A stretch of DNA of 64,000 nt from Nocardioides sp. W7 (GCF_022919075.1 NZ_CP095078.1:310001-374000); one strand, 5' to 3'; counted from the stretch's first letter, positions 44,441 through 53,345 are shown. Numbers and translations are program-made. The notes: generated from the sequence alone by a model not told the origin.

Positions 44441-44722
44441 TCAGCCGACCAGCGTCGCCAGCGTCATCCGGGTCGCCGGTGCGCTCCGGGCCGCCTCCAG
44501 GCGCGCCAGCAGGAGCAGCACCGCGGCCTCCTGGGGCTCCCGGCCGCCCTCGTGCGGGATCGTGAACAGCAGCCGCTGCAACCAGTTCCGCAGCTCGGTC
44601 TCCCCCACCTCGACGTCGACCGCGACGGCGCCCGCGTCGTCGTGGAGCGTGAGCCGGCGACGGCGGGCGTCGTACACCGCTCGGCCATCGCTGAGCCGAG
44701 CGATGTCCTTGGCGAGTGCCAT
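44441..44722 (-). CDS. Hypothetical protein (93 aa) downstream of the LuxR gene
   Basis: The ATG at 44722 follows a strong GGAGG. The protein is soluble: an N-terminal helix and beta-hairpin (RAVYDARRRRLTLHDDAGAV), a central amphipathic segment (ELRNWLQRLLFTIP), and a C-terminal Ala/Leu helix (AAVLLLLARLEAARS). I recognise no family. It lies 134 bp downstream of the large LuxR-type regulator on the same strand and next to the CIS-associated giant genes. Confidence 0.7.
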   Translation of the reverse strand: MALAKDIARLSDGRAVYDARRRRLTLHDDAGAVAVDVEVGETELRNWLQRLLFTIPHEGGREPQEAAVLLLLARLEAARSAPATRMTLATLVG

Positions 44723-44856
44723 CAGGTCTCCCTCCGAGGTGCCAGGACAGGAGAACGCCACGACACCACGTCCATTACGCACGACTCGACGCGGTCCAGA
44801 CCGGCTTTCGCGGGTGAAGTCGCGGGTGACGGCGAGATGCCCGGGATGAGGTCTCC

Positions 44857-47052
44857 TCAGCCCGGCCGGTCGAGCAGGCCGAGCGCGTAGGCGCGGGCGA
44901 CCGCCTCCTCGCGGGTCGTGGCGCCGAGCTTGCGGTAGAGACTCTGCAGCTGGGTCTTCACCGTGTTGGTCGAGACGAACAGCGTGGCCGCGATGCTGTC
45001 GCGCGGGAGCGAGCCGCGCAGCAGGTCGAGCAGCTCGCGCTCGCGGCCGGTCAGGTGCACGACCTCGACGGACGCGGGGTGGACCGGCCCCCCGGGGAGC
45101 AGGTCGAGCAGCCGCGGCCAGGGGGCGCGCCGGGCCAGCTCGTCGGACGCCGCCTGCGCGGCCGCCGTCCGGCCCGCACGCCGGTGCGCCTCCGCCGTCA
45201 GCAGCAGGGCCTCCATCCGGAGCCGGCGCAGGGACGCCGGCGGGTGCACGACCGCCGCGAGCTCGGCGAGAGCCACGTCCAGCTGGCCGGTCATCAGCGC
45301 GAGTCGACCCCGCAGCAGCCGCCCCGCCGCGCTGTCGACCAGGCGGTCGAGGCCCGCTGCGGCCTCGGTGGCCCGGCCGGAGGCGAGCAGCAGATCGAGC
45401 TCGGCAGCGTCGAGGGCGCAGCGGACGAAGGAGCCGGCCGGCGCCCGCCGGGCATGCTCGGCCCGTCGGGTCCGCAGGAGGTGCAGCGCTTCCGAACGCG
45501 CCGGGGTCAGCAGCGCGAGCTCGGCCCCGACGACCGCCGCCAGGTACCAGAGGTCCCCGGGCCGGCCCGGCCGTGTCGGCCCTGCCGCGGCCGCGAGCTG
45601 ACGGCCGGCCTCGGCCAGCTCGCCCCGGTCCAGGGCGTCGATCGCACACGCCAGCCGGAGGGCGTCGGTGCCGCCGGGGCCGCCGGTGCCGGCCCGGTCC
45701 CGCCAGGTCGCCAGGGCGTCGTGGTCCGCCTCGATCGCCGCGAGCAGCGCGAGCAGCGCCGCCGCCTCGGTCTCACCGGCGACCGCCGTGTGCGCCCGCA
45801 GCCACCAGCGCCGCGCCGCCGGCAGCTCACCGGTCTCCAGCGCGACCAGGCCCGCCTCCAGCGCGAACCTGCGGACCACGGCCGGATGAGCGCAGTCCCC
45901 ATCGCCACCGTCGAGCACCGCCTCGCCGCGTCGTACCGCCCGGGTCGCCGCCTCCAGGTCGCCGCGCCGCCGGCTCGCGAGCGCCCGGACCGTGGCCGCG
46001 GCCAGGTCGGACGGGAACGCGTCCCCGGCGGCGACCGGCGCTCCCACCAGGCCCTCCGCGCGCAGCTGGGTCGCCAGCGGACCGGCCGCCGCAGGCTCGT
46101 CCGGCAGGGTGGCCACCAGGTCGCGGAGCAGGTCCGGGTCGTCGCGCAGCAGCTCCCACCAACGACTCCGCAGCACGGTCCCGACCAGGTCCGGCCCCCA
46201 CGCCCCGAGCCCGACCCGGTCGCGCAGCACCTCGCGGAGCGCCGGAGTCGTCCCGAGGAGCAGTCCGTCGTGGGCGAGCTGGACGCTCCCGACCTGTTCG
46301 AGGTCGCCCAGCGGATCGCCCCCGAGGCCCGCGAGCAGCTCGGTGAGCGTCGCCGGGCCGACCGTGGTGCGACCGAGGGCGGAGAGGAGCTCGATCCCCA
46401 TGTCCGAACTCCTCCCCACGGCGTCCAGGCACACGCCGAGATAGGCGCGTGCGCACGCTCGGGACCAGCCGCCGCCCGCGCCGGGGACGGGCAGGCCACT
46501 GACGACCGTGCCGACGTGACCCCCGGTCCAGGCCAGCACGTCGTGCGGGACCTCGACCAGGTCCCGCAGCTCCGCCGCGTCCAGGGCGAGATCGACCGCG
46601 GTCAGCACCTGGCTCTCGACCTCGGTCCGGAGCCGGTGCACCACGCGGTGGTCGCCGCGCAGGCAGAGGATCAGGTGGAGAGCCGGCCGGCGGCGGACCA
46701 GGTCCACCAGGGCGAGCAGCCGGTCGAGGCCGAGCGCGTCGGCCCGGTCCACCACCAGCGCGGCGCGGCCGCCCGCCGGTGCCTCGAGTGCGGGCGCCAG
46801 GCCGGCCAGCGTCGGCGCGGGGTCCGGCCCGTCGGTGGCGGCGTCGTACCACTCGACGCGCTCGCCGCGCTCCCGGGCCGTCGCCGCCCACTGCGCTGCC
46901 AGCGTGGTCTTGCCCGCCCCGATCGGGGCGTGCAGCACCGTCAGCGGCAGCCACCGGTCCAGCCGTTCCGCGAGCCGGGGTCTCGGACGGGCCGCGGGAT
47001 GGATCCGGGGTCGGCCGGATCGTCCGTGGTCACTGGGCCTCTGCTCGTCCAC
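44857..47052 (-). CDS. LuxR-type (MalT/LAL-like) transcription regulator (731 aa)
   Basis: An N-terminal NTPase has a Walker A (LHAPIGAGKTTLAAQ) and a Walker B-like strand (AALVVDRAD). A long alpha-helical, TPR-like middle (residues about 280-640) is rich in Ala, Leu and Arg. The C-terminal LuxR HTH reads LTGRERELLDLLRGSLPRDS, then STNTVKTQLQSLYRKLGA. The length is short for LAL regulators (often about 900). Proteins of this class bind an inducer or partner through the middle domain. Its position beside the CIS giant genes makes it a candidate regulator of the locus, but it could act elsewhere. The start is a GTG. Confidence 0.88.
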   Translation of the reverse strand: MDEQRPSDHGRSGRPRIHPAARPRPRLAERLDRWLPLTVLHAPIGAGKTTLAAQWAATARERGERVEWYDAATDGPDPAPTLAGLAPALEAPAGGRAALVVDRADALGLDRLLALVDLVRRRPALHLILCLRGDHRVVHRLRTEVESQVLTAVDLALDAAELRDLVEVPHDVLAWTGGHVGTVVSGLPVPGAGGGWSRACARAYLGVCLDAVGRSSDMGIELLSALGRTTVGPATLTELLAGLGGDPLGDLEQVGSVQLAHDGLLLGTTPALREVLRDRVGLGAWGPDLVGTVLRSRWWELLRDDPDLLRDLVATLPDEPAAAGPLATQLRAEGLVGAPVAAGDAFPSDLAAATVRALASRRRGDLEAATRAVRRGEAVLDGGDGDCAHPAVVRRFALEAGLVALETGELPAARRWWLRAHTAVAGETEAAALLALLAAIEADHDALATWRDRAGTGGPGGTDALRLACAIDALDRGELAEAGRQLAAAAGPTRPGRPGDLWYLAAVVGAELALLTPARSEALHLLRTRRAEHARRAPAGSFVRCALDAAELDLLLASGRATEAAAGLDRLVDSAAGRLLRGRLALMTGQLDVALAELAAVVHPPASLRRLRMEALLLTAEAHRRAGRTAAAQAASDELARRAPWPRLLDLLPGGPVHPASVEVVHLTGRERELLDLLRGSLPRDSIAATLFVSTNTVKTQLQSLYRKLGATTREEAVARAYALGLLDRPG

Positions 47053-47150
47053 GCTGCACAGACGTCCGGACGACGGCGCCCTTACGCCTCCACCGGACCG
47101 GTCTGGTCCACCCGTCGCCCAGCCGTCCAGACGCCCCGCTGCCCAGCCGC

Positions 47151-47453
47151 TCAGCCGCCCGCGAACGGCGGCAGCAGCTCGACCGACGAGCCCGGCTCAA
47201 CCAGCAGAGCCTCCGGGTCGGCGGTCCCGACCGGCCGGTCGTCGACCAGCACCGAGCAGGCCTTGACCACCTCGACGAGGCGGGTGCCGGGGTGCAGGTC
47301 GAGCACGCGGCGTACCACCTCGGCCAGCGGCAGCGGGCCCGTCACCCGCAGCCGGTCCTCCGGTACGCCGGCGGCCGCCTTCGCAGCCGCCCAGTAACGA
47401 ACCCGAATGAGATCCGTCTCATTTGCCTGGACTCCACCCCATGTATCCGCCAC
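47151..47453 (-). CDS. MoaD/ThiS family sulfur-carrier protein (about 100 aa)
   Basis: It has a ubiquitin-like fold ([25 protein letters not shown]) ending in the Gly-Gly tail LLPPFAGG that is thiocarboxylated in sulfur carriers. MoaD proteins feed molybdopterin synthesis; ThiS feeds thiazole. Most relatives begin at the IRVRYW block, so the GTG at 47453, with no visible ribosome site, may add about 16 residues. It is divergent from glnR, a pairing I remember from other actinobacteria. Confidence 0.8.
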   Translation of the reverse strand: MADTWGGVQANETDLIRVRYWAAAKAAAGVPEDRLRVTGPLPLAEVVRRVLDLHPGTRLVEVVKACSVLVDDRPVGTADPEALLVEPGSSVELLPPFAGG

Positions 47454-47538
47454 GTTTCGGTATTCTTCCCGATGGATCACCAGACCGGAGCCCAGCGTTG
47501 CGTTTCGGTTCCCGCCCCGTTGTCGGGAGGAAACCCTG

Positions 47539-48279
47539 ATGAGCACTCTGCTTCTGTTGACCAGCGCTCTGCAGCCGTCTGCCGAGGTGCTCCCCGGGTT
47601 GGCCCTGCTGGGGCACCAGGTCAAGATCCTGCCGTCCGAGGGCAGCGCCCTGCTGGAAGCTCCGGACTCCGATCTGCTCCTCGTCGACGGGCGCCAGGAC
47701 CTGGCCCACGCCCGCGACCTGTGCCGACTCATCCGCACCACCGGCACCGACGTCCCGGTCCTGCTCGTCGTCACCGAGGGCGGCCTGGCCGTCGTCAGCC
47801 ACGACTGGGGCATGGACGACGTCGTCCTGCACACCTGCGGCCCCGCCGAGCTCGAGGCCCGGATCAAGCTAGCCATCGGCCGGCTCAACGCCCGCCGGGA
47901 GGCCGCGGACCCCGACGCCCACGTCATCCGCTCCGGCGAGGTCGTGGTCGACGACGCGACGTACACCGCGAAGGTCGGGGGCCGGGTGCTCGACCTGACC
48001 TTCAAGGAGTTCGAGCTCCTGAAGTTCCTGGCCCAGCACCCGGGGCGGGTCTTCAGCCGCCAGCAGCTGCTGCAGGAGGTCTGGGGCTACGACTACTTCG
48101 GCGGCACCCGCACCGTCGACGTGCACGTGCGGCGCCTGCGCGCCAAGCTCGGCCCGGAGAACGAGATCCTGATCGGCACCGTCCGCAACGTCGGGTACCG
48201 GTTCGTGCTCCCCGCCAAGGAGAGCGCCAAGGTCGAGGCCGACGCCCGCAGCACCGAGTCGACGTCGGTCGACGCCTGA
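47539..48279 (+). CDS. glnR: GlnR, orphan OmpR-family regulator of nitrogen metabolism
   Basis: This 246-residue protein has a receiver-like domain without the usual acidic pocket ([20 protein letters not shown]; conserved Asp50 in LLLVDGRQD). It also has a winged-helix domain ([51 protein letters not shown]) that is nearly identical to actinobacterial GlnR. GlnR activates or represses nitrogen genes (for example glnA and amtB) on nitrogen limitation without a cognate kinase. The ATG at 47539 is preceded by GGGAGG, eight bases away. The C-terminus is a short acidic extension. Confidence 0.93.
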   Translation: MSTLLLLTSALQPSAEVLPGLALLGHQVKILPSEGSALLEAPDSDLLLVDGRQDLAHARDLCRLIRTTGTDVPVLLVVTEGGLAVVSHDWGMDDVVLHTCGPAELEARIKLAIGRLNARREAADPDAHVIRSGEVVVDDATYTAKVGGRVLDLTFKEFELLKFLAQHPGRVFSRQQLLQEVWGYDYFGGTRTVDVHVRRLRAKLGPENEILIGTVRNVGYRFVLPAKESAKVEADARSTESTSVDA

Positions 48280-48294
48280 GGCCTGACGCGTGAT

Positions 48295-48335
48295 CGCGGA
48301 GCCTGATACGCACCTGGTGCGTATCAGGCTCCGCG
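48295..48335. terminator. 20-bp near-perfect palindrome, bidirectional terminator or REP element
   Basis: The arms cgcggagcctgatacgcacc and ggtgcgtatcaggctccgcg are separated by one base. It lies between the ends of glnR and the convergent AbiEi-type pseudogene. A related palindrome sits at 49343-49387, on the other side of the pseudogene. Confidence 0.75.
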
Positions 48336-48336
48336 G

Positions 48337-49283
48337 TCATCCGGGCCCCGCGCTGCAGTCGGGGCCACACGACTGCGGTCCACCCGACCAGCCGTGCCGC
48401 TGGAACAACCGGGCCAACCGCTCGGCGGTCCGACACGGCCGGTCGAAGACCTGGGCCCAGCGGATCCGGACGCTGTCGTCACCCTCGGCCCGGGCGTCGA
48501 GATCCCGGTCCGCGTCCCGCCCGGCCGCCTGCCACCCGGCGTGGCCCAGCTGCCCGTCCAGCTCGATCACCACCCCGAGCTCGTCGTAGACGGCGTCGCG
48601 GTACTCGATGCCGGACTCCCCGCGCCGGGGTGCCTGCCGACGTGGAGCCGGCAGTCCGTGTGGTCGCTCCACCCGGGTCAGGTAGCCCTGCTCCAGCACC
48701 GAGCACGCCCCGCTCTCCAGATCGTCGAGCACGAGGCCGACCCAGGCCCGCCGGGTCATCCGGCCCCGCGTGGCGAGCTGATCCCGCAGGCGCGGCACCG
48801 TCGTACGACGTGAGCCGACCGCGTCACTGAGCAGCCGGATCACCTCGCTCTCCGTGCCGGCCCGGTCGACCCGCTCGAGCACGTTCGGCTCGACCCTCAG
48901 GCGCGGCGGACTGGCCGACCAGCGCACGAGATCCCAGAAGCCGGCCACGCGGTGGACCCGTACCCCGGCCGGTGCCGCCACCGCCGCTCGGCCGCCACCG
49001 CGACGTGGATGACCGCCGACCGGTCCGCCTGCGGCTCAGCCGAGTCCAAGCAGAGGGCCGCCGGTTCAGCGTGCAGCACGGCGGCCCAGGCACGCTGGGA
49101 CCAGGTGAGCGGGCCCGAGTGGTCGGCGTACACCCGCGGATGCACCCGGACCAGCTCGCGCCGCCGCAGCATCCGGTCGAGATGGTGACGCTGCAGGCCG
49201 GCGGCCCGCAGCTGTGACCAGGAGGCCACCCCGTCCTGGCGTGCGAGCACCGCACGCACCTCCGCCATGGTCCCGGGATCCAT
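48337..49283 (-). pseudogene. AbiEi-type HTH plus DUF559-like nuclease-fold protein, frameshifted
   Basis: From the ATG at 49283 the first frame gives an AbiEi antitoxin-like N-terminal domain (VLARQDGVASWSQLRAAGLQ; RRRELVRVHPRVYADHSGPL) up to VAVAAERR. It then needs a one-base shift near 48984 to continue as VAAPAGVRVHRVAGFWDLVR and end in a DUF559-like core (LGVVIELDGQLGHAGW; RIRWAQVFDRPCRTAERLAR). Together this is the usual length (about 315 residues) for this common actinobacterial family, whose role is unknown. The break may be real or a sequencing error. Confidence 0.75.
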
Positions 49284-49342
49284 CACCCCACCGTGCCCGG
49301 ATCCGCAGGTCGGAGCCACCCCGCTCGGCTGGGCTGTGGATC

Positions 49343-49387
49343 ATCGCGGAGTCGCGCACGCATCCGGTGCGTGCGCCACTCCGCGAT
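49343..49387. repeat. Imperfect 20-bp palindrome upstream of mshD
   Basis: atcgcggagtcgcgcacgca and tgcgtgcgccactccgcgat pair with one mismatch around tccgg. It shares the cgcggag...acgca / tgcgt...ctccgcg layout with 48295-48335. It lies between divergent genes, so it is not simply a terminator. Confidence 0.65.
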
Positions 49388-49392
49388 CTGCC

Positions 49393-49398
49393 TAGGCT
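49393..49398 (+). promoter_or_regulatory. mshD: -10 element of leaderless mshD promoter
   Basis: TAGGCT lies six bases before the GTG at 49405; no ribosome site is present. Confidence 0.55.
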
Positions 49399-49404
49399 CT
49401 CCGC

Positions 49405-50238
49405 GTGAGCATCGAGGAGATCGCCGCCGAGGCCGAGGCGTACGACGGCGCCGCACCCCTGGACGAGGCGACCCTGCTCGCTTTGCGCCACCACCCCGAG
49501 CGGGTGCGCGTGCACGAGAGCGAGGACGGCTTCGCGTTGCGGCTCGACCGCGAGCTCAGCCTGGTCGTCCGACCGGACTCCCGCGGCCGCGGTGTCGGCC
49601 GGGCCCTCCTCGAGCAGGCCCTGGCCGACGCGGGTCCCGGTGAGCTGCTCGCCTGGTCGCACGGCCACCACCCGGCGGCGGCCGCGCTCGCGGCGTCGTA
49701 CTCCTTCGCGCAGGTGCGCGACCTGTGGGTGATGCGCCGACCGCTGGCCGACCTGCCGCCGCTGCCCGACTCCGACGTCGAGGTCCGCGGCTACCGGCCG
49801 TCCGACGCGGGCGAGATCGTCCGCGTCAACGCCGCCGCCTTCGCCCACCACCCCGAGCAGGGCGCGATGGACGAGGACAACCTGCGCGAGCGGATGGCCG
49901 AGGACTGGTTCGACCCGGCCGGGCTGCTGGTGGCGGTCCGGGACGGTGCCGTCGCCGGCTTCCACTGGACCAAGCACCACACCGCGGCGCTCGGCGAGGT
50001 GTACGTCGTCGGCGTCGACCCCGCCGCCCAGGGCGGCGGACTCGGCAAGCTGCTGACCCTCGCGGGGCTGCACCACCTCGCCGCCACCGGCCACACCGAG
50101 GTGCTGCTGTACGTCGAGTCCGACAACCACCCGGCCGTCCGCGTCTACTCCGGTCTCGGCTTCACCCACGCGGCATCAGACACCCACGTCCAGTACCGCC
50201 GAGTCAGCAGCAATGGTGGGCCGAGTCAGCACCAGTAG
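49405..50238 (+). CDS. mshD: Mycothiol synthase MshD (277 aa)
   Basis: Two GNAT acetyltransferase domains are present. The first is partly eroded (residues about 1-115; VVRPDSRGRGVGRALLEQAL). The second, active one (about 125-270) has VEVRGYRPSDAGEIVRVNAA, EVYVVGVDPAAQGGGLGKLL, and LYVESDNHPAVRVYSGLGF. This is the layout of MshD, which acetylates Cys-GlcN-Ins with acetyl-CoA in the last step of mycothiol synthesis. It is a little shorter than the common 300 residues. The GTG start follows a TAGGCT at -10 spacing, so the mRNA is probably leaderless. Confidence 0.92.
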   Translation: MSIEEIAAEAEAYDGAAPLDEATLLALRHHPERVRVHESEDGFALRLDRELSLVVRPDSRGRGVGRALLEQALADAGPGELLAWSHGHHPAAAALAASYSFAQVRDLWVMRRPLADLPPLPDSDVEVRGYRPSDAGEIVRVNAAAFAHHPEQGAMDEDNLRERMAEDWFDPAGLLVAVRDGAVAGFHWTKHHTAALGEVYVVGVDPAAQGGGLGKLLTLAGLHHLAATGHTEVLLYVESDNHPAVRVYSGLGFTHAASDTHVQYRRVSSNGGPSQHQ

Positions 50239-50250
50239 TGCTGACTCGGC
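50220..50250. terminator. Perfect 13-bp bidirectional terminator hairpin
   Basis: gccgagtcagcac and gtgctgactcggc pair around cagta. It spans the mshD stop codon and lies between convergent mshD and ygfZ. Confidence 0.75.
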
Positions 50251-50255
50251 GACTC

Positions 50256-51230
50256 TCAGCGGCGCGGGCGGACGTGCAGGCCGACCTCGGGGTCGACGAC
50301 GACCTCCTGGGCGGCGACCAGCCCGTCCACCTCGAGCGTGGCGGCGACGTCGACGTTGCGCTTGAGCAGCGCGAGCGCGATCGGGCCGAGCTCGTGGTGT
50401 CGGGCGGAGGTGCCGACCCGGCCGATCACCTTGCCGCCGGCTTCACCGGCGACGGTGATATCGGAGCCGACCGCGGGCAGCCGGTTCTCCGAGCCGTCCA
50501 GGTGCAGCAGCGTCAGCCGGCGCGGCGGCCGACCCAGGGTGTGCACCCGGGCGACCGTCTCCTGGCCGCGGTAGCAGCCCTTCTCGAGGTGGACCGACGG
50601 GCCGATCCAGCCGGCCTCGTTGGGGATGGTGCGCTCGTCGGTGTCGAGACCGAACCGCGGCTCGCCGCGCGCGATCCGCAAAGCCTCGAAGGCCCAGGTT
50701 CCGGCGGCCGGCCCCGCGGCATCGGCGTACGTCGTCAGCTGGTCGCGCGGGACGAGCTCGTAGGCGTCGTACCAGCCCGGGTCGGTGGCGGAGGGGGCCG
50801 ACGACGGCCGCCAGGTCACCGCGAGCTCGGCGGTCACGTCGGTGACCTCGACCCGCATCATGAACCGCATCCGGTCCAGCCAGGCGACCAGCGCCGCGGC
50901 CGCTCCGGGCTCGGTGTGGGCGGTGAACGACTCGCCGTCGTCGACGCCGACGAAGGCGTGCTCGACGTGGCCCTGCGGGCTGAGCACCAGCGCCCCAATC
51001 CACTGCTTCGGCGCCAGCGCCTCGAGGTGCTGGGTGGTGAGGGAGTGCAGCCAGGTCAACCGGTCCGGTCCGGTGACGCGGAAGACGTCGCGGTGCGAGA
51101 GGTCGACGAAGCCCTCGCCGGTGTCGAGCAGCCGCTGCTCGCCGTACAGGGAGCCGTAGTGGGCCGCGACCGGGCCGTCGATCCCGTTTCCGGCCACGGC
51201 TCCCGGAAGGTCCAGGAGGGGACTGGTCAT
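50256..51230 (-). CDS. ygfZ: YgfZ/GcvT-type folate-binding protein (324 aa)
   Basis: GcvT-like folate-binding fold with the YgfZ signature KGCYRGQE (Cys at about residue 219). The N-terminal part contains GFVDLSHRDVFRVTGPDRLT, and the C-terminal barrel has GKVIGRVGTSARHHELGPIA. YgfZ proteins help assemble or repair certain iron-sulfur enzymes using tetrahydrofolate. I chose the ATG at 51230, which overlaps the stop of the fur gene (ATGA), over the upstream in-frame start. It is coupled to the Fur-family and nitrobindin-like genes. Confidence 0.92.
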   Translation of the reverse strand: MTSPLLDLPGAVAGNGIDGPVAAHYGSLYGEQRLLDTGEGFVDLSHRDVFRVTGPDRLTWLHSLTTQHLEALAPKQWIGALVLSPQGHVEHAFVGVDDGESFTAHTEPGAAAALVAWLDRMRFMMRVEVTDVTAELAVTWRPSSAPSATDPGWYDAYELVPRDQLTTYADAAGPAAGTWAFEALRIARGEPRFGLDTDERTIPNEAGWIGPSVHLEKGCYRGQETVARVHTLGRPPRRLTLLHLDGSENRLPAVGSDITVAGEAGGKVIGRVGTSARHHELGPIALALLKRNVDVAATLEVDGLVAAQEVVVDPEVGLHVRPRR

Positions 51231-51640
51231 GTGGGGCACTCCTCGCACTCGCCGAACACGGTCAGGTGGCCCACGTCGGCGACGAAGCCCCTATCGGTGC
51301 GCAGGGTGTCGACGAACGGCTGCACCACCTCCGGGTCAACCGACTCGACCCGGCCACAATTCCGACAGACCAGGTGGAAGTGGGTGTGGCCGGTCACCGC
51401 GTGGTACGTCGGGGCGCGGTCGGCCAGGTGCGCGTGCCGCACCAGGCCGAGCTCCTCGAGGACCTCGAGGGTGCGGTAGACCGTGGAGATGTTGACCGCC
51501 GTGGAGTGGGTCTGGACCTCGGCGTACACCTCGTCGGGCGTCGCGTGCCGCAGCTTCTCGACGGCTCCGAGGATCAGCTCGCGCTGAGGAGTGAGCCGGT
51601 AGCCGCTCCCCCGCAGCTTGGACCTCAGGTCGTCGCTCAC
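51227..51640 (-). CDS. Fur-family metal-dependent repressor (137 aa)
   Basis: Winged helix (RLTPQRELILGAVEKL; NISTVYRTLEVLEELGLVR) followed by a dimerisation/metal domain with HTHFHLVCRNCGRVESVD and CEEC at the end, so the structural zinc Cys4 site is intact. Subfamily (Fur, Zur or Nur) cannot be fixed by eye; the place next to ygfZ resembles the Nur neighbourhood in Streptomyces (from memory). Starts with a GTG directly after the FABP gene stop. Confidence 0.9.
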   Translation of the reverse strand: MSDDLRSKLRGSGYRLTPQRELILGAVEKLRHATPDEVYAEVQTHSTAVNISTVYRTLEVLEELGLVRHAHLADRAPTYHAVTGHTHFHLVCRNCGRVESVDPEVVQPFVDTLRTDRGFVADVGHLTVFGECEECPT

Positions 51641-51641
51641 G

Positions 51642-52136
51642 TCACGCTCGCTGCAGTCGGGCCCAGGTGTGCGGCTGGAGGTCCTGGCCGACCATCGCCA
51701 GGTCGTTGGCGTAGAGCAGGTCGCCCTCGACGTTGCCGTACATCCGGTGTCCCTCGGTGACCTCCTTGGCGGTCTCGGTGAAGGACACCCCCGCGGTACG
51801 CAGCTCGACCTTGCCGCCCTCGGCCTGGCCGTACCAGATCTCGCTGATGCCGGTGTTGTGGGTGAGCAGCACCTCGAGCCGGCCGCCCGGCTTGGCCCGC
51901 CAGAAGCCCGTCTCGATCGCGCCCTCGCGGACCTTCTCGCCCGCCTCGTCGACGATCCAGGCGCGCGACATGTAGTGGAAGAACGGCCGCCCGTCGTGGG
52001 TGAAGATCAGCTCCTGGCCGAACTGGAAGCCGTCGATCGTCGGGTAGTCGCCGTGCCCGTTGCCGCGCCAGGTCCCCAGCAGCCAGGCGATCGGGCCACA
52101 GTCGGGGTGAAGGTTCTCGGGGATCTCGAACGGCAT
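51642..52136 (-). CDS. FABP-family, nitrobindin-like heme protein (164 aa)
   Basis: Ten-stranded barrel family with the signature LLGTWRGNGHGDYPTIDGF, EIWYGQAEGG in the middle, and a C-terminal HTWARLQRA; the His near the end is the usual heme ligand in nitrobindins. These proteins bind ferric heme and act on nitric oxide or peroxynitrite. It is the first gene of the cluster with fur and ygfZ; its ATG is preceded at seven bases by a TAGACT -10 element, so the transcript is probably leaderless. Confidence 0.92.
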   Translation of the reverse strand: MPFEIPENLHPDCGPIAWLLGTWRGNGHGDYPTIDGFQFGQELIFTHDGRPFFHYMSRAWIVDEAGEKVREGAIETGFWRAKPGGRLEVLLTHNTGISEIWYGQAEGGKVELRTAGVSFTETAKEVTEGHRMYGNVEGDLLYANDLAMVGQDLQPHTWARLQRA

Positions 52137-52143
52137 GGGGCCC

Positions 52144-52149
52144 AGTCTA
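52144..52149 (-). promoter_or_regulatory. -10 element of the nitrobindin-fur-ygfZ operon
   Basis: TAGACT on the minus strand ends seven bases before the ATG at 52136. Repeat copy C lies immediately upstream. Confidence 0.55.
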
Positions 52150-52157
52150 GGAGCGGC

Positions 52158-52244
52158 GGGAGCTTCTCCGCCCAGGCGGAGAAACTCCCGCCTCTGTCGA
52201 GATGTTTCACACCACAGCAGCGAGTTCCCCGACATCGGTGTGAC
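52158..52244 (+). repeat. Two-palindrome repeat element, copy C
   Basis: agcttctccgcc / ggcggagaaact hairpin, then ctctgtcg, cagcagcgagtt, and cgacatcggtgtgac. It has the same order as copies A and B near 22.7 kb, but is more diverged. It occupies the divergent gap between the nitrobindin-like and DsrE genes. Confidence 0.7.
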
Positions 52245-52266
52245 GCCTGATGCGGAGCGCCACCTC

Positions 52267-52272
52267 TAGAGT
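52267..52272 (+). promoter_or_regulatory. -10 element of leaderless DsrE promoter
   Basis: TAGAGT, six bases before the ATG at 52279, with no ribosome site. Confidence 0.55.
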
Positions 52273-52278
52273 CGCGAC

Positions 52279-52641
52279 ATGCCTCGCTCACTCCTCGTCA
52301 AGGTCACCTGCGGCGCCGACGACCCCGAGCGCGCCAACCAGGGCTTCACGGTCGCCTCGCTGGGGGTGGCCGCGGGGGCCGAGGTGTCGCTGTGGCTGTC
52401 GGGCGAGTCGGTGTGGACGGCGGTCGCGGGTCGCGAGGACCCGTTCACCCTCGAGTACGCCGCCTCCCCCCGCGAGCTGGTCGCGGCGGTCCGGGCGGCG
52501 GGCACGGTGACGGTGTGCAGCCAGTGCGCGGCCCGGCGCGGGATCACCGAGGCAGACCTCGACGAGGGCGCCCGGATCGCCGGCGCAGCGGTCTTCGTCG
52601 AGGAAGCGCTGCGCGACGGGGTTCAGGCACTCGTCTACTAG
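52279..52641 (+). CDS. DsrE-family protein (120 aa)
   Basis: Begins SLLVKVTCGADDPERANQGF and continues with GAEVSLWLSGESVW and TVCSQCAARRGI, the DsrE/DsrF-like fold with a Cys pair (CSQC) where sulfur-relay members have their active Cys. Members act in sulfur transfer or have unknown roles. The final block (IAGAAVFVEEALRDGVQALV) is typical. Divergent from the nitrobindin operon. Confidence 0.85.
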   Translation: MPRSLLVKVTCGADDPERANQGFTVASLGVAAGAEVSLWLSGESVWTAVAGREDPFTLEYAASPRELVAAVRAAGTVTVCSQCAARRGITEADLDEGARIAGAAVFVEEALRDGVQALVY

Positions 52642-52704
52642 ACCGCTGCCGAGGATCTCACCGATCCTCCGACGTCCTCGGCCCGGCGCCAGCACCATGG
52701 TCCG

Positions 52705-53344
52705 GTGCCCGCACTTCGCTCCACCGTGCTCACCGTCATCCTCGCGATGGCGGCCTGCCTGCTCCCGACACCGTCGGGGTCGTGACCGCCACTGCGGCGC
52801 CGGCCCTGCCCCGCGCCCTGACGGGGTCGCGGAGTTCGAGGACCTGCTCGAGGAGGGCGGCGACGGGGGGCCGTACGTCGACACCGCGGCCTTCGTCGAC
52901 TGGTACCTCGTCGCGGAGCTCTTCAAGAACCTCGACTCCGACTTCTACTCCAGCATCTTCCACACCTGGCGTCCCGGTCAGCCGTCCGCGATGGGCCCGG
53001 TCTGGGACTTCGACCTGAGCAGCGGGTACCCCGGCGGGACCGCGCAGTCCTACGGCGAGCCCACGGGTTGGTGGGTCCGGGGCAGCCACCTGGCCGACAC
53101 CCTCCCGGAGCACCCGCTGCACGACACCCACTGGTTCGCCCGGCTGCTCGACGACCCGAGGTTCGCCGCACTGGTCAAGGCCCGCTGGGCCGAGCTCTCC
53201 CCGGTCGCGGAGACCGACGACGAGGTGTGGCCCGAGCACCCCTGGTGGGCCATGGAGCACGGCGACAACCCGGCCGAGGAGGTCGCCTACCTCGCCGGCT
53301 GGCTGACCAGCCGGATCGCGTGGCTGGACGGGCAGCTCGCCTGA
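52705..53344 (+). pseudogene. Decayed CotH-type kinase gene
   Basis: A GTG at 52705 opens a signal-peptide-like sequence (LRSTVLTVILAMAACLLPTP) that stops at 52786. In another frame, residues matching only the C-terminal third of CotH proteins follow (VDWYLVAELFKNLDSDFYSS; MGPVWDFDLSSGYPGG) to 53344. The N-terminal and catalytic part of a normal CotH kinase (several hundred residues) is missing. This looks like an internal deletion with a frame change. Confidence 0.75.
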
Positions 53345-53345
53345 G

